A stretch of DNA of 64,000 bases from Oceanimonas doudoroffii (GCF_002242685.1 NZ_NBIM01000008.1:1-64000); one strand, 5' to 3'. Positions 46,586 to 58,035 are shown, counted from the first letter of the stretch. Program-made: numbers and translations. The notes: generated by a model not told the origin, from the letters alone.

Positions 46586-47791
46586 ATGTCGCAACCGGAT
46601 CGTCTCTGGATCAACGTCACCCTGTTTGACGGCCTGGCCACCGCCGCCGAGCCCATGGCGGTAGCGGTAACAAACGGCCTGATCGAGCGGGTTTGCCCGA
46701 TGAGCGAACTGTTGGTCGGCGAACCGGCGGCCGGTGAGGTGATCGACGCCGAGGGGCGGGTGCTGACCCCGGGGCTGGTGGACTGCCATACCCACCTGGT
46801 GTTTGGCGGCAGCCGCGCCGGTGAGTTTGAGGCCCGGCTCGAGGGTAAAAGTTATGAAGAGATCGCCCGCGCCGGCGGCGGCATTCTCAGCACGGTGCGC
46901 GCCACCCGCGATGCCAGCGAAGAGGAGCTGTACCAGGCCGCGCTGCCGGGCCTTGAGGCGCTGATGAGTGAGGGTGTGACCACGGTGGAGATCAAGTCCG
47001 GTTACGGCCTGACCGTGGAAGACGAACTCAAGATGCTGCGGGTGGCCCGCCGGCTGGGGCGCGAGCGGCCGGTGCGGGTGATAACCACCCTGCTTGGGGC
47101 CCATGCCCTGCCACCGGAATATAAAGACGATGCCGACGGCTATATAGATCTGGTGTGCAACCGCATGATTCCGGCGGCGGCCGCCGAAGGACTGGCGGAT
47201 GCGGTGGATGTGTTCTGCGAGGGCATCGGTTTTTCGGTGGCGCAGTGTCAGCGGGTCTATGTCGCCGCCAGGGCTTATGGTCTGGCCATCAAGGGTCACA
47301 CCGAGCAGCTGTCCAATCTGGGCGGCAGCGCCGCCGCCGCCCGGGCCGGGGCCTTGTCGGTGGATCATATCGAATACCTGGACGAAGCCGGAGTTATTGC
47401 TCTCGCCGAGGCCGGCACGGTCGCCACCCTGTTGCCCGGCGCCTTTTACATGCTGCGCGAAACCAGAGTGCCGCCCATTGAGCTGTTGCGCCGCCATGGG
47501 GTGCCCATGGCCCTGGCCACCGACGCCAATCCGGGTACCTCGCCGATTTTCAGCCTGAAACTGATGCTGAGCATGGCCTGCACCCTGTTCCGGCTCACGC
47601 CGCTGGAAGCCCTGAGTGGGGTCACCGCCCACGGCGCTCGCGCCCTGGGGCTGCATCAACAGATCGGGCGCATTGCTCCCGGGCTGCGGGCGGATCTGTG
47701 TCTGTGGAACACCAGCAACCCGGCGGAGCTGGCCTACAGCGTGGGCTTGCCGACCCTGAATCAACGCATGGTCGCGGGAGAGCCGGCATGA
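46586..47791 (+). CDS. hutI: Imidazolonepropionase
   Basis: HutI (401 residues) hydrolyses imidazolonepropionate to formiminoglutamate. Metal ligands are in [17 protein letters not shown], and the Asp in [13 protein letters not shown] 46586 follows AAGGAG. It starts the hutI-hutG-hutU-hutH operon; hutG overlaps its stop by ATGA. Confidence 0.97.
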   Translation: MSQPDRLWINVTLFDGLATAAEPMAVAVTNGLIERVCPMSELLVGEPAAGEVIDAEGRVLTPGLVDCHTHLVFGGSRAGEFEARLEGKSYEEIARAGGGILSTVRATRDASEEELYQAALPGLEALMSEGVTTVEIKSGYGLTVEDELKMLRVARRLGRERPVRVITTLLGAHALPPEYKDDADGYIDLVCNRMIPAAAAEGLADAVDVFCEGIGFSVAQCQRVYVAARAYGLAIKGHTEQLSNLGGSAAAARAGALSVDHIEYLDEAGVIALAEAGTVATLLPGAFYMLRETRVPPIELLRRHGVPMALATDANPGTSPIFSLKLMLSMACTLFRLTPLEALSGVTAHGARALGLHQQIGRIAPGLRADLCLWNTSNPAELAYSVGLPTLNQRMVAGEPA

Positions 47792-48717
47792 GTATCGATA
47801 TGAGCAATTGGAGCGGACGCATTGATCCGGAAACCAACAGCCCACGCTGGCACCAGCGAGTGCAGCCGCTGACCGAAGGCGCGGCCCCGGGCACCGCCCT
47901 GGTGGGCTTTTGCAGCGACGAAGGCGTGCGCCGCAACAAGGGCCGGACAGGCGCCGCCGGCGGTCCCGCGGCCCTGCGCCGGGCCCTGGGTCCGCTGGCC
48001 TGGCACCAGAGTGCGCCGGCCTATGATGCCGGAGACGTGGTGTGCCAGGGCGAGGATCTGGACGGTGCCCATCGGGCGCTGGCGGAGCGGGTGGCGCACA
48101 GCCTGGCCGCCGGCCACTTTCCCATCGTGATGGGCGGCGGTCACGAGGTGGCGTTTGGCTCCTGGAGCGGCCTGGCAAAGCATCTGGAGAAGACGGAGCA
48201 GTGCCCGCGCATCGGCATCATCAATTTCGATGCCCACTTCGATCTACGGGATCCGCAGTTCGTGGTGTCGTCGGGCACCCCCTTTGCCCAGATCGCCAAC
48301 GCCTGCGAGCAGCGCGACTGGCCCTTTGCCTACGCCTGTCTGGGGGTCAGTCGGGCCGCCAATACCCAGGCGCTGTTTGCCCGGGCCGAACGTCTGGGAG
48401 TGCTAGTGCGGGAAGACAAGGCCATGACCGCCGCCGCCCTGCCGGCGCTGATCGAGGCGCTCAACGGCTTTATGGCGAACTGCGATCACCTTTACCTGAC
48501 CGTGGATATCGACGTCTTTCCCGCCGCCCAGGCCCCCGGCGTGAGTGCGCCGGCGCCCCGGGGCGTGGGGCTGGAAGTGATCGAGCCTCTGATTGAACAC
48601 ATTCGCGCCAGCGGCAAGCTACGGCTGGCGGATTTGGCAGAACTCAACCCCGAGTACGACGTGGACGGCCACACGGCCCGTCTGGCGGCTCGATTGATCC
48701 ATACATTGGCACCATAA
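47788..48717 (+). CDS. hutG: Formimidoylglutamase
   Basis: HutG (309 residues), arginase-fold manganese enzyme making glutamate and formamide. Ligands are in [19 protein letters not shown] and [14 protein letters not shown]. It overlaps hutI (ATGA). Confidence 0.95.
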   Translation: MSIDMSNWSGRIDPETNSPRWHQRVQPLTEGAAPGTALVGFCSDEGVRRNKGRTGAAGGPAALRRALGPLAWHQSAPAYDAGDVVCQGEDLDGAHRALAERVAHSLAAGHFPIVMGGGHEVAFGSWSGLAKHLEKTEQCPRIGIINFDAHFDLRDPQFVVSSGTPFAQIANACEQRDWPFAYACLGVSRAANTQALFARAERLGVLVREDKAMTAAALPALIEALNGFMANCDHLYLTVDIDVFPAAQAPGVSAPAPRGVGLEVIEPLIEHIRASGKLRLADLAELNPEYDVDGHTARLAARLIHTLAP

Positions 48718-48732
48718 GAGAGGGAATTTTTC

Positions 48733-50427
48733 ATGTCTCAGCACAGCAACCGTCACGACCCCAGCCGCGTCATCAAGGCGCCTACCGGCGTCAATAAAAT
48801 CTGCAAGAGTTGGCTCACCGAGGCCGCCTACCGCATGCTGCACAACAACCTGCACCCGGACGTGGCCGAGCGACCCGAAGATCTGGTGGTGTATGGCGGC
48901 ATCGGCCGCGCCGCCCGCAACTGGCCCTGCTTCGATCGCATTGCCGAGGTGCTGACCCGCCTGGAGGATGACGAAACCCTGCTGATCCAGTCCGGCAAGC
49001 CGGTGGGCGTGTTCAAGACCCACGCCGATGCGCCCCGCGTGCTGCTGGCCAACTCCAACCTGGTGCCCCACTGGGCCAACTGGGAGCATTTTAACGAGCT
49101 CGATAAAAAAGGCCTGATGATGTACGGCCAGATGACCGCCGGATCCTGGATCTACATCGGCTCTCAGGGCATAGTGCAGGGCACCTACGAAACCTTTGTG
49201 GCCATGGCCAAGCAGCACTTCAACGGCGAAGCCAAAGGCCGCTGGATCCTCACCGGCGGTCTGGGCGGCATGGGCGGAGCCCAGCCGCTGGCCGCCACCA
49301 TGGCCGGCTTCAGCTGTATTGCGGTGGAATGCGACGAGACCCGCATCGACTTCCGCCTGCGCACCCGTTATGTCGACAAGAAGGCCTACAGCCTGGATGA
49401 AGCCTTGGGGATGATTGACGAAGCCAAGGCCAAGGGTGAGGCGGTGTCCGTGGGCCTGCTCGGCAACTGTGCCGACATCTTCCCCGAAATAGTGGAGCGC
49501 GGCATAGTGCCCGACGTGACTACCGACCAGACCAGCGCCCACGACCCGCTGAACGGCTACCTGCCGAAAGGCTGGACCATGGAGCACGCCGCCGACATGC
49601 GTCTGAAGGACGAAGCCGCGGTGGTGAATGCCGCCAAGGAGTCCATGGCCATTCAGGTGCGCGCCATGCTGGCGTTGCAGGAGCGTGGCTCGGCTACCAC
49701 CGACTACGGCAACAACATTCGTCAGATGGCCAAGGAAAAAGGGGTGGAGAATGCCTTTGACTTCCCGGGCTTCGTACCGGCCTATATTCGTCCGCTGTTC
49801 TGCCAGGGCATAGGCCCGTTCCGCTGGGTGGCGCTGTCCGGCGATCCGGAAGACATTTACAAGACCGATGCCAAGGTGAAGGAGCTGATCCCCGACGATC
49901 CGCACCTGCACAACTGGCTCGACATGGCCCGGGAGCGGATCAGCTTTCAGGGACTGCCGGCGCGGATCTGCTGGGTGGGCCTCAAGGATCGTGCCCGTCT
50001 CGGCCGAGCTTTTAACGACATGGTCAAAAACGGTGAGCTCAAGGCGCCCATCGTCATTGGCCGGGATCACCTGGACTCCGGATCCGTGGCCAGCCCCAAC
50101 CGGGAAACCGAAGCCATGCAGGACGGCTCCGATGCGGTCTCCGATTGGCCGCTGCTGAACGCCCTGCTGAACACCGCCGGCGGTGCCACCTGGGTGTCGC
50201 TGCATCACGGTGGTGGTGTGGGCATGGGCTTCAGCCAGCACTCCGGTGTGGTGATCGTGGCCGACGGCACCGATGCCGCCGCCGCCCGCCTGGGCCGCGT
50301 GCTGCGTAACGATCCGGGCACCGGCGTCATGCGCCATGCCGATGCCGGTTATGATATTGCCATCGACTGTGCCCACGAGCAGGGCCTGGATCTGCCCATG
50401 ATTAACGGCTTGAGCAACAAGGACTGA
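48733..50427 (+). CDS. hutU: Urocanate hydratase
   Basis: HutU (564 residues) converts urocanate to imidazolonepropionate using tightly bound NAD+. [45 protein letters not shown] and [19 protein letters not shown] are conserved. It lies 15 bp past hutG and 5 bp before hutH. Confidence 0.98.
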   Translation: MSQHSNRHDPSRVIKAPTGVNKICKSWLTEAAYRMLHNNLHPDVAERPEDLVVYGGIGRAARNWPCFDRIAEVLTRLEDDETLLIQSGKPVGVFKTHADAPRVLLANSNLVPHWANWEHFNELDKKGLMMYGQMTAGSWIYIGSQGIVQGTYETFVAMAKQHFNGEAKGRWILTGGLGGMGGAQPLAATMAGFSCIAVECDETRIDFRLRTRYVDKKAYSLDEALGMIDEAKAKGEAVSVGLLGNCADIFPEIVERGIVPDVTTDQTSAHDPLNGYLPKGWTMEHAADMRLKDEAAVVNAAKESMAIQVRAMLALQERGSATTDYGNNIRQMAKEKGVENAFDFPGFVPAYIRPLFCQGIGPFRWVALSGDPEDIYKTDAKVKELIPDDPHLHNWLDMARERISFQGLPARICWVGLKDRARLGRAFNDMVKNGELKAPIVIGRDHLDSGSVASPNRETEAMQDGSDAVSDWPLLNALLNTAGGATWVSLHHGGGVGMGFSQHSGVVIVADGTDAAAARLGRVLRNDPGTGVMRHADAGYDIAIDCAHEQGLDLPMINGLSNKD

Positions 50428-50432
50428 GCACG

Positions 50433-51965
50433 ATGAACACACTGACCCTCAACCCCGGAAAAATGACCCTGGCGCAAATGCGCCAGGCTTATGAGCAGCC
50501 GGTCAAACTGAGTCTGGATCCATCCACCCATGGCGCCATTCAGGCTTCGGTGGATTGTGTGAACCGTATGGTAGCGGAAGACCGCACCGTGTACGGCATC
50601 AACACCGGCTTTGGCCTGCTGGCCAACACACGAATCAAACCTGAGGATCTGGAAACCCTGCAGCGTTCCCTGGTGCTGTCCCACGCTACCGGCCTGGGCA
50701 CGCTGGTGAGCGACGACTTGGTGCGCCTGATCATGGTGCTCAAGATCAACGGCCTGGCCCGGGGCTTTTCCGGCATTCGCTTGGAAGTGCTGGAAGCCCT
50801 GATGGCCCTGGTCAACCATGAGGTTTATCCCTGCATTCCCGGCAAGGGCTCCGTGGGTGCTTCAGGGGATCTGGCACCGCTGGCGCACATGAGCTGCGTG
50901 CTGCTGGGCGAGGGCCAGGCCCGCTATCAAGGCGAGATCATCAGCGCCGGCCAGGCGCTGGAGATCGCCGGCCTCAAACCCATGGGGCTGGCCCCTAAGG
51001 AAGGACTGGCGCTGCTCAACGGCACTCAGGTGTCCACCGCCTTTGCCCTGCGCGGCCTGTTCGAGGCGGAGGATCTGTTCGCCGGCGCCATTGCCGTGGG
51101 TGGCCTCACCGTGGAGGCCACGCTCAGCTCCCGCCGTCCCTTTGACCCGCGCATTCACGACGTGCGCGGCCAGCGAGGACAGATCGATGCCGCCGCCGCC
51201 TATCGCCATGTGCTGGGCGAGGCAAGCGAGATCAGCCGTTCCCACGTGAATTGCGCCAAGGTGCAGGATCCCTACTCCCTGCGCTGCCAGCCCCAGGTGA
51301 TGGGCGCCTGCCTGACTCAACTGCGTCAGGCCGCCGAAGTACTGCTGATTGAAGGCAACGCCGTGTCCGACAACCCCCTGGTGTTTGCCGACGACAACGA
51401 CGTGATTTCCGGTGGCAACTTCCACGCCGAGCCGGTGGCCATGGCCGCCGACAACCTGGCCCTGGCCATTGCCGAAATCGGCTCCCTGAGCGAGCGCCGG
51501 GTATCGCTGATGATGGATACCCATATGTCGGGGCTGCCGCCCTTCCTGGTGGAAAACGGCGGGGTCAACTCCGGCTTTATGATCGCCCAGGTCTCGGCGG
51601 CGGCGCTGGCGTCCGACAACAAGGCGCTGGCGCACCCGCACTCGGTGGACTCACTGCCCACCTCCGCCAACCAGGAAGACCATGTGTCCATGGCTCCCAA
51701 CGGCGGTCGCCGGCTGTGGGACATGGTGGAGAACACTCGGGGCGTGCTGGCCATTGAATGGCTGGCGGCCTGTCAGGGCCTGGACTTCCGTGGCGGCATG
51801 AAGACCACTGAGTTGCTGGAACAGGCGCGCCGGACCCTGCGCGAACGGGTGAGCTACTACGACAAGGATCGTTTCTTTGGCCCCGATATCGAACAGGCCA
51901 ACACCCTGCTCAAGGCCAACGTGCTCAGCCACCTGGTGCCGGCGGGGCTGCTGCCCAGCCACTGA
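50433..51965 (+). CDS. hutH: Histidine ammonia-lyase
   Basis: HutH (510 residues) removes ammonia from histidine. The Ala-Ser-Gly that forms the MIO cofactor is at residues 143-145 ([12 protein letters not shown]). YGINTGFG and NQEDHVSM are also present. It ends the hut operon; a terminator follows. Confidence 0.98.
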   Translation: MNTLTLNPGKMTLAQMRQAYEQPVKLSLDPSTHGAIQASVDCVNRMVAEDRTVYGINTGFGLLANTRIKPEDLETLQRSLVLSHATGLGTLVSDDLVRLIMVLKINGLARGFSGIRLEVLEALMALVNHEVYPCIPGKGSVGASGDLAPLAHMSCVLLGEGQARYQGEIISAGQALEIAGLKPMGLAPKEGLALLNGTQVSTAFALRGLFEAEDLFAGAIAVGGLTVEATLSSRRPFDPRIHDVRGQRGQIDAAAAYRHVLGEASEISRSHVNCAKVQDPYSLRCQPQVMGACLTQLRQAAEVLLIEGNAVSDNPLVFADDNDVISGGNFHAEPVAMAADNLALAIAEIGSLSERRVSLMMDTHMSGLPPFLVENGGVNSGFMIAQVSAAALASDNKALAHPHSVDSLPTSANQEDHVSMAPNGGRRLWDMVENTRGVLAIEWLAACQGLDFRGGMKTTELLEQARRTLRERVSYYDKDRFFGPDIEQANTLLKANVLSHLVPAGLLPSH

Positions 51966-51986
51966 AAATCACCGGTTGATACTCTT

Positions 51987-52013
51987 AAAGGGCTGCCTCG
52001 GCAGCCCTTTTTT
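51987..52013 (+). terminator. hut operon terminator
   Basis: Perfect 10-bp stem AAAGGGCTGC/GCAGCCCTTT with a CTCG loop and T run, 22 bp past hutH. Confidence 0.9.
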
Positions 52014-52117
52014 GATCCCGATGATGACCGGTTGGCCAAATGTATAACAAGCCAACTGATTTTGATTCACGTTTGCTTTAAACTTCCTGGTCGATTCGAT
52101 GTAGGGAGAGGTTTCGA

Positions 52118-53059
52118 ATGAGGTTTATCTTCACGGCGTTGTTGCTGGGTAGCCTGGCCTGCCAGGCACAGGCCGAGGTGAGCATTACCGATGACAGAGG
52201 GGCTGACATCACCCTGGCGCAGCCGGCGAGCCGTTCGGCCGCGGTGTCCGCCTTTGCCGCCGATGCCCTGGTAGCGTTGGGGGAAACCCCGGTGGCGGTA
52301 ACCCAGTTCGGCCGGCAGGACAGGCCTACTTACCTGGGACAGGGAGTGTCGCAGGCGGTGAGCCTGGGCGCGCGAGGACAGCCCAATCTGGAGTTGTTGT
52401 CCGAGCAGGCGCCGGATCTGGTACTGGCGGTGCGCCGTTACACCGAATCTCATGCCGACAGGCTGCAGGCCATCGCGCCCTACGCGGCCTTTGATGATCT
52501 GACCCTGAAAGACAGCCTGAAGGCGGTGACCGACATCGGTACCCTGGTGGGCAAGCCCCAGCAGGCCGAGGCACTCAACCGGGAGTTCGAGCAAACCCTG
52601 GCGCAAATGGCGGAACGGATAGGCGAGCTAAGCGGGCAAAGCATTGCCATGCTGGTCACCGCCAGTGAGCAGCCCTTTGTCTATTACGATCACTTTCTGC
52701 CGGTGGAGCTGGCCTCGGCTTTGGGCCTGAACAACGTGGCCGGTGCCAGCCCCGAATGGCCGGGCAAGCTGCCCTTTGGCTTTCGCATGCCCCTTGAGCA
52801 GCTGCTGGCCGCCGATCCGGATATTCTGGTGCTGTTTCCCAGCGCCCAGCCCAGGGCCTTCGTCAAAAATCCGTTGTGGAAATACCTGAAGGCGGTCAAG
52901 AACCAGCGCGTCTACTCGGTGGGGTACCACTGGAAGGAAGGGGGCGGTCCCATTGCTCGTACGCTCATATTGCAACAGCTGGGGCACCTGGCCTATCCGG
53001 CATTGTTTGAGGCCCCGACAGCCTTGCCGGCCGAGCTGGCGGTCAAGCCGTTCTCATGA
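52118..53059 (+). CDS. fecB: Iron(III) dicitrate-type ABC substrate-binding protein
   Basis: A 313-residue periplasmic protein with a signal peptide ending CQAQA. ITDDRGADITLAQPASRSAAVSAFAADALVALGETPVAV resembles FecB and other siderophore-binding proteins of the Fe(III)-dicitrate/hydroxamate class. It precedes the FecCDE-like genes and overlaps the next. The ligand, citrate or another chelator, is inferred from the cluster. Confidence 0.85.
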   Translation: MRFIFTALLLGSLACQAQAEVSITDDRGADITLAQPASRSAAVSAFAADALVALGETPVAVTQFGRQDRPTYLGQGVSQAVSLGARGQPNLELLSEQAPDLVLAVRRYTESHADRLQAIAPYAAFDDLTLKDSLKAVTDIGTLVGKPQQAEALNREFEQTLAQMAERIGELSGQSIAMLVTASEQPFVYYDHFLPVELASALGLNNVAGASPEWPGKLPFGFRMPLEQLLAADPDILVLFPSAQPRAFVKNPLWKYLKAVKNQRVYSVGYHWKEGGGPIARTLILQQLGHLAYPALFEAPTALPAELAVKPFS

Positions 53060-54015
53060 AGTTGCAACTGCTGTTGGCGGCCATGATGCCGCTGCTGTTG
53101 TGGGGCGGACTGGCGGCGGGTCATGTCCCTCTCGGTACGGAACGGTTGTGGGCCGCGCTGCAAGGGCAGGGCGATGGCCTGGCCCAGGTGGTGGTGTGGG
53201 AATTGCGCCTGCCCCGGGCACTGCTGGCCTTTGTGGTGGGCGGTTGTCTGGCATTGTCTGGCCTGGTGATGCAGCGGGTCAGCCGCAACCCGCTGGCGTC
53301 TCCCGCCCTGACCGGCGTGTCTGCCGGCGCGGCGCTGGCGGTGGTCGCCGGCATCTTGCTGGGGCAGGCCGGTATTGGTCTGACCCCCTGGCTGGCAATG
53401 GCCGGCGGTCTGGTGGCCGGCCTGCTGACCCTGTTATTGGCGGGGGGACGACAGCTGCAACCTACCCGTATTGTGCTGGCCGGGGTGGCGGTTACCGCCC
53501 TCTGTGGCGGCCTGACCACCACCCTGTTACTGCGGGCGGAGGCGGACGCCGGCGAGTTTCTGTTCTGGATGGCGGGGGGCGTGGCCGGACGCAGCTGGCC
53601 ACAGCTGCAGTTGTTGCTGTGGTGTGTGGTGCCGGCCCTGCTGGCGCTGTGGCTGACCCGGCGCAACCTGGCGGTGCTGGAAAATGGCGATGACATGGCC
53701 CTCAGCCTGGGAATACGGCCGGCGCGCTGGCGCGCCTGGTATTTGCTGCTGGCGACCCTGCTGGCCACCTCAACGGTGGCGGTGGCCGGCCCCATCGGGT
53801 TTGTGGGGCTGCTGGCGCCACACCTGGTGCGCTTTCTCTGGCCGGAGCGGCGGCAACCCTTTGGACTGTGCCTGCTGCTGGGCGGGGTGCTGCTGATGGG
53901 GGCCGATGTGCTGGCCCGGCTGCCCGGCACCGCCCAGGAGATTCCGTTAGGAGTCATGACTGCCCTGCTGGGCGGGCCCCTGTTGTTGCAACTGATGGTA
54001 AGGGAAAAGCTATGA
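53056..54015 (+). CDS. fecC: FecC-like ABC permease
   Basis: A 319-residue FecCD-family permease with about ten helices: LPRALLAFVVGGCLALSGLVMQRVSRNPLASPALTGVSAGAAL-type sequence and GPIGFVGLLAPHLVRFL. It overlaps fecB and fecD by ATGA-type junctions. Confidence 0.88.
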   Translation: MKLQLLLAAMMPLLLWGGLAAGHVPLGTERLWAALQGQGDGLAQVVVWELRLPRALLAFVVGGCLALSGLVMQRVSRNPLASPALTGVSAGAALAVVAGILLGQAGIGLTPWLAMAGGLVAGLLTLLLAGGRQLQPTRIVLAGVAVTALCGGLTTTLLLRAEADAGEFLFWMAGGVAGRSWPQLQLLLWCVVPALLALWLTRRNLAVLENGDDMALSLGIRPARWRAWYLLLATLLATSTVAVAGPIGFVGLLAPHLVRFLWPERRQPFGLCLLLGGVLLMGADVLARLPGTAQEIPLGVMTALLGGPLLLQLMVREKL

Positions 54016-55022
54016 CGCGGCTGCTGTCGGTATTGGGACTGCCCCTGCTGCTGTTGCTGGCTGCCCTGACCGCCCTGGTGCAGGGAGCGGTGCAGGTGCA
54101 GTCCGGCAACCTGATCGAATTGATGGCCGGTGAAGCCGGTGCGCACCTGCAGCGGGTGGTACTCGATTACCGCCTGCCCCGGGTGCTGCTGGGAGGCCTG
54201 GTTGGTGCGCATTTTGCCCTGGCCGGTTACCTGCTGCAGCTGATCACCCGCAACCCCCTGGCCGATGCCGGGGTGCTGGGCATTTCCTCCGGCAGCGGCC
54301 TGGCGGCGGTCATTGTGTTTGTCGTGCTGGGCCGGTTGATGGGACAGGATACCGCCTACCAGCTGGTGCCGGTCACCCTGGCCTGGTTACCCTGGCTGAC
54401 CCTGACGGGCGGCCTGCTGGCGGGGGCCTTGCTGTGGTGGCTGTGGCGCCGCACCGGACTCAGCCCGGTGCGGCTGGCGGTGGTGGGCGCCACCTGCGCC
54501 GCCATCTTTTCGGCATTGCTGATGGGCGCCCTGGTGTTGTGGGGGCAGGCCAGCAGCGAGGTGATTATTCTCTGGCTGGCGGGCACCCTGTATGGCGCCG
54601 GCTGGGAGCGGCTGTGGGCCCTGCTGCCCTGGAGCCTGGTGCTGTTGCCCCTGGTAACCCTGCTGTCCCGGCCCATGCTGCTGCTCAGCCTGGATGCTCA
54701 AAAAACGCAGACCCTGGGCTTTAACGTGACCCGCTGGAACGGCCTGATGCTGACGCTGGCGGTGGCCCTGGCGGCCAGCGCCGTGGCCATGAGCGGCCCG
54801 GTCGGCTTTGTCGGCATTCTGGTGCCCTGGCTGGCCCGAAGGCTTTATCCCAACCGCATTGTCGATCAGTTGTGGGGCTGCATCTGGCTGGGCGCCTTGC
54901 TGGTGGTGGCCGGCGATACCCTGGGGCGAGTGGTGATGAGCCCGTTCGAGTTACCGGTGGGGGTAGTGACCGCCCTTATCGGTTGCCCCTTCTTTCTTTA
55001 TCTGCTCAATCGCAAGGTATGA
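54012..55022 (+). CDS. fecD: FecD-like ABC permease
   Basis: A 336-residue FecCD permease paired with FecC; LPRVLLGGLVGAHFALAGYLLQLITRNPLADAGVLGISSGSGLAAV-type region and GPVGFVGILVPWLARRL are conserved. ATG 54012 overlaps the fecC stop. Confidence 0.88.
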   Translation: MTRLLSVLGLPLLLLLAALTALVQGAVQVQSGNLIELMAGEAGAHLQRVVLDYRLPRVLLGGLVGAHFALAGYLLQLITRNPLADAGVLGISSGSGLAAVIVFVVLGRLMGQDTAYQLVPVTLAWLPWLTLTGGLLAGALLWWLWRRTGLSPVRLAVVGATCAAIFSALLMGALVLWGQASSEVIILWLAGTLYGAGWERLWALLPWSLVLLPLVTLLSRPMLLLSLDAQKTQTLGFNVTRWNGLMLTLAVALAASAVAMSGPVGFVGILVPWLARRLYPNRIVDQLWGCIWLGALLVVAGDTLGRVVMSPFELPVGVVTALIGCPFFLYLLNRKV

Positions 55023-55813
55023 ACATGCTGGAAATCGACAACCTCAGCCTTGGCTATGGTCAGGGGCGCGCCGGCCAGCAAGCCATCGTCAACGGCATCA
55101 GCCTCAAGCTGGAACCCGGCGTCTGTGCCCTGCTGGGGCCCAATGGTTGCGGCAAGAGTACCCTGCTCAAGGGGCTGGCCGGACTGCTCAGGCCCCAGGC
55201 CGGCAGCATTCGCCTGCAGGGGCGAGAGCTGGCGCAGTGGCCCCGGCAGGCCCTGGCCCGGCGGCTGGCCTTTATGCCCCAGCAACCCACGGCACCGGAC
55301 GAAATTCATGTGCGCCAGCTGGTGATGCTGGGGCGTTACCCTCACCTGGGGCTGTGGCGCCGTCCCGGACAGGAAGATCTCGACCGGGTGGACTGGGCCA
55401 TGGGCCAGACCGGCGTGGCCGAGCTGGCCGACAAGCCGCTGCGCAGCCTGTCCGGTGGCCAGCAGCAGCGAGTGTGGATCGCCATGGCCCTGGCCCAGCA
55501 GGCCGGCCTGCTGCTGCTGGACGAGCCTACCACCTACCTGGACTGGGGCTACCAGCTGGAAACCCTGGAGCTGCTGGGGCAGCTGCATCGGGAGCAGGGG
55601 TTGTCGGTGCTGATGTCGCTGCATGAGCTGAATCAGGCGGCCCGCTACGCCCAGCACCTGGTGGTGATGCGGGCGGGCCGTCTGGTGCGAGAAGGCAGTC
55701 CAGCCGAGGTGCTGACGCCGGCCCTGCTGGCCGAGGTGTTCGGAGTGGACGCCCGTATTCTGCGGGATGAAGACGGTGTTCATCATGCCCTGGCGCGGGG
55801 CACGGCCAGGTAA
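55019..55813 (+). CDS. fecE: FecE-like ABC ATP-binding protein
   Basis: A 264-residue ATPase of the siderophore class: Walker A GPNGCGKST, Q-loop MPQQP, signature LSGGQQQRVWIAMALAQ and Walker B LLLLDEPTTYLD. The ATG overlaps fecD by ATGA; ATG 55025 is a close alternative. Confidence 0.9.
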   Translation: MNMLEIDNLSLGYGQGRAGQQAIVNGISLKLEPGVCALLGPNGCGKSTLLKGLAGLLRPQAGSIRLQGRELAQWPRQALARRLAFMPQQPTAPDEIHVRQLVMLGRYPHLGLWRRPGQEDLDRVDWAMGQTGVAELADKPLRSLSGGQQQRVWIAMALAQQAGLLLLDEPTTYLDWGYQLETLELLGQLHREQGLSVLMSLHELNQAARYAQHLVVMRAGRLVREGSPAEVLTPALLAEVFGVDARILRDEDGVHHALARGTAR

Positions 55814-55889
55814 GTCGTCACAGAAATTCAAAAAAGTTCAATTTTTTATTGAAATGAAAGGTCACATAAAAAACAATACCCAAACACTA

Positions 55890-55910
55890 AGAGTCAATCA
55901 TTATCATTTG
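55890..55910 (+). promoter_or_regulatory. Fur box upstream of fecA
   Basis: AGAGTCAATCATTATCATTTG matches the right half of the Fur consensus GATAATGATAATCATTATC (AATCATTATCATT). It lies 11-31 bp before the receptor ATG, and the 107-bp gap after fecE suggests a separate promoter. Confidence 0.6.
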
Positions 55911-55920
55911 GGTTTTGTTT

Positions 55921-58035
55921 ATGTCATCTACAGGGATTGTGAAGCCTGCCGTGGCCGGCTTCAGCCGTCGTCCGTTAAGTATTCTGGTCAGCCTGGCACT
56001 GATGCCGGCCTTGCCGCTGTCCGCCGAAGAAGTCGCCAGCACTGAACTGGATCAGATTGTGGTGGAAGGGGATTGGCTGGGTGCCCCCAGCAAGGAAGCC
56101 GTCAAGACTTACACCGGTGCCCGCAACGTGGTGGAAAGCGAAGAATTGCACGAGCGTGGCGCCCTCAACCTGGAAGACGCCCTGCGCCGAGTGCCCGGTG
56201 TTCAGGTGCTGGACGAAACCGGCACCGGCATTCTGCCCAATATCGGGGTACGCGGCCTCAACCCGCTGCGCAGCGAACGAGTGCAACTGCTGGTGGACGG
56301 TTACCCGGTGGCCATCGGTCCCTATACCAATGTGGGCGTGTCGCTGTTTCCGGTGACCCTGCCCAGCCTGGAGGCGGTGGATATCGCCCGGGGCGGTGCC
56401 GCCGTGCACTATGGCCCTAACAACGTGGGCGGCGTGCTCAACCTGGTGACCAGACCCATTCCCAATGCCTTTGAACAGACCCTGCGCGAACGCCTGCTGA
56501 TCGCCGAAGATACCGGCCATGTGCTCACCGATACCTACTATCGTGCGGGTGGCTTCGTCACCGATAACCTGGGCCTGCAGTTTCAGGCCAACCTGCTGAA
56601 GGGCAACGGCTTTCGGGATCATTCCGATACCGAGGTGCAGAACTACATCCTCGATGTCGACTATTTCGCCGACGACATTAACGAGTTCAAGGCCCAGCTG
56701 CAGTATTACGATGTGACCGCCGATTTGCCCGGTGCCCTGAGCCCGGCGGCCTACCAGTCGGATCGCAACCAGTCCCAGCGTCCCTACGACCGCTTTGACG
56801 CCGACATGTGGCGGGCCACCCTGACCTGGATCCATACCCCCAGTGATGATGTGGAATTCCAGTGGCGCAATTTTGCCCACAAAGCGGATCGAACTTTCTA
56901 TTACAGCCAGAGCTCGAGTGCATCTCACTGGGCTGATCCAGAGGGCGCAGCCAGCAACGTGAACGACACCCCGCGTATCTTCCACGTGTACGGCACCGAG
57001 CCGCGCATCACCAAACAGCTGGGCAACCATACCATTATGCTGGGCGGCCGCTATGTGCGTGAAGAGGTGGAATTCGACATCAATCGCCTGACCCTGGCCG
57101 ACGGCAACTATAACGATGAATTGCGTGATTGGGACTTTGCCACCAACGCCTACGCCGCTTATGTCAGCGATACTATCAGCCTGCTGGATGATCGCCTGTC
57201 CATTACCCCGGGCATTCGTTATGAAGAAGTACGTACTGACTGGGTAGATGAAAAAGCGGGTAGCAACTTAACCGACAGTAATAATGTTAGCGCTTGGCTG
57301 CCCGGTTTGACCGTGGGCCTGCAGGCCACCGATAAGGTGTTCCTGTTCGCCAACGCCCAGCGCTCCCTGGTGCCGGTGCAGACCGCTCAGGTAGTAAGGG
57401 AAGGTGAATTTGATAATGAAACCGCCTGGAACTACGAGCTGGGCGCCCGCTGGCAGCCTTACAGCAACCTGCAGACCACCGCCACCCTGTTCCGCATCGA
57501 CTACGAGGATCAGATCCAACACAACAGAAACACAGACCGTTATGAAAATCTGGGTGAAACCCGCCAGCAGGGTATCGAGCTGGAAAGCCGTTGGTCGCCG
57601 ACCACCGATGTGGATCTGGGGCTGACTTATACCTTCCTTGATACTGAGCAATTGAGCGACAGCAGTTCCAGCTTTGCTGGCAATGATTTGCCCAACGCGC
57701 CCCGTCATCACGTTAGCGCCGACGCCGTTTATCGCACCGGCCTGTGGACCGCCAGCGCCACCGCCCTGTACGCCTCCAGCAGTTTCAGCGATCCCGAGAA
57801 TACCGTTGAGGAAACGCCCAATGGCAGTGCCGGCAAGCTGCCGGCCTACACCCTGGTTAACACTCGCCTGGGCCGGGATATTCCTCTGGGTAATGACATG
57901 ACCCTGAATGTGGGCCTGGGGGTGAATAATCTGCTGGACGACGACGCCTACTTCCGCGGCGCCGACGTCAGCCCGATTGGCCGAGTGCCCATGCCCGGCC
58001 GTACCTATGTGCTGGAAGGCCAGCTCAGCTTCTGA
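55921..58035 (+). CDS. fecA: TonB-dependent FecA-like receptor
   Basis: A 704-residue outer-membrane receptor. After a signal peptide (ending LSAEE or nearby) comes LDQIVVEGDW, a TonB box, then a plug domain with NLEDALRRVPGVQVLD and IGVRGLNPLRSERVQLLVDGYPV, and the barrel ending with aromatic GQLSF. It lacks the N-terminal signalling domain of E. coli FecA (774). ATG 55921 is preferred over TTG 55915. It lies just after fecBCDE. Confidence 0.88.
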   Translation: MSSTGIVKPAVAGFSRRPLSILVSLALMPALPLSAEEVASTELDQIVVEGDWLGAPSKEAVKTYTGARNVVESEELHERGALNLEDALRRVPGVQVLDETGTGILPNIGVRGLNPLRSERVQLLVDGYPVAIGPYTNVGVSLFPVTLPSLEAVDIARGGAAVHYGPNNVGGVLNLVTRPIPNAFEQTLRERLLIAEDTGHVLTDTYYRAGGFVTDNLGLQFQANLLKGNGFRDHSDTEVQNYILDVDYFADDINEFKAQLQYYDVTADLPGALSPAAYQSDRNQSQRPYDRFDADMWRATLTWIHTPSDDVEFQWRNFAHKADRTFYYSQSSSASHWADPEGAASNVNDTPRIFHVYGTEPRITKQLGNHTIMLGGRYVREEVEFDINRLTLADGNYNDELRDWDFATNAYAAYVSDTISLLDDRLSITPGIRYEEVRTDWVDEKAGSNLTDSNNVSAWLPGLTVGLQATDKVFLFANAQRSLVPVQTAQVVREGEFDNETAWNYELGARWQPYSNLQTTATLFRIDYEDQIQHNRNTDRYENLGETRQQGIELESRWSPTTDVDLGLTYTFLDTEQLSDSSSSFAGNDLPNAPRHHVSADAVYRTGLWTASATALYASSSFSDPENTVEETPNGSAGKLPAYTLVNTRLGRDIPLGNDMTLNVGLGVNNLLDDDAYFRGADVSPIGRVPMPGRTYVLEGQLSF

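Noticed and set aside
46568..48178. A 536-codon frame opposite hutI and hutG
   Set aside because: Antisense shadow of two well-recognised genes; composition is low-complexity His/Gln/Gly as usual for such shadows.
48619..50442. A 607-codon frame opposite hutU
   Set aside because: Shadow of hutU; no recognisable domain or ribosome site.
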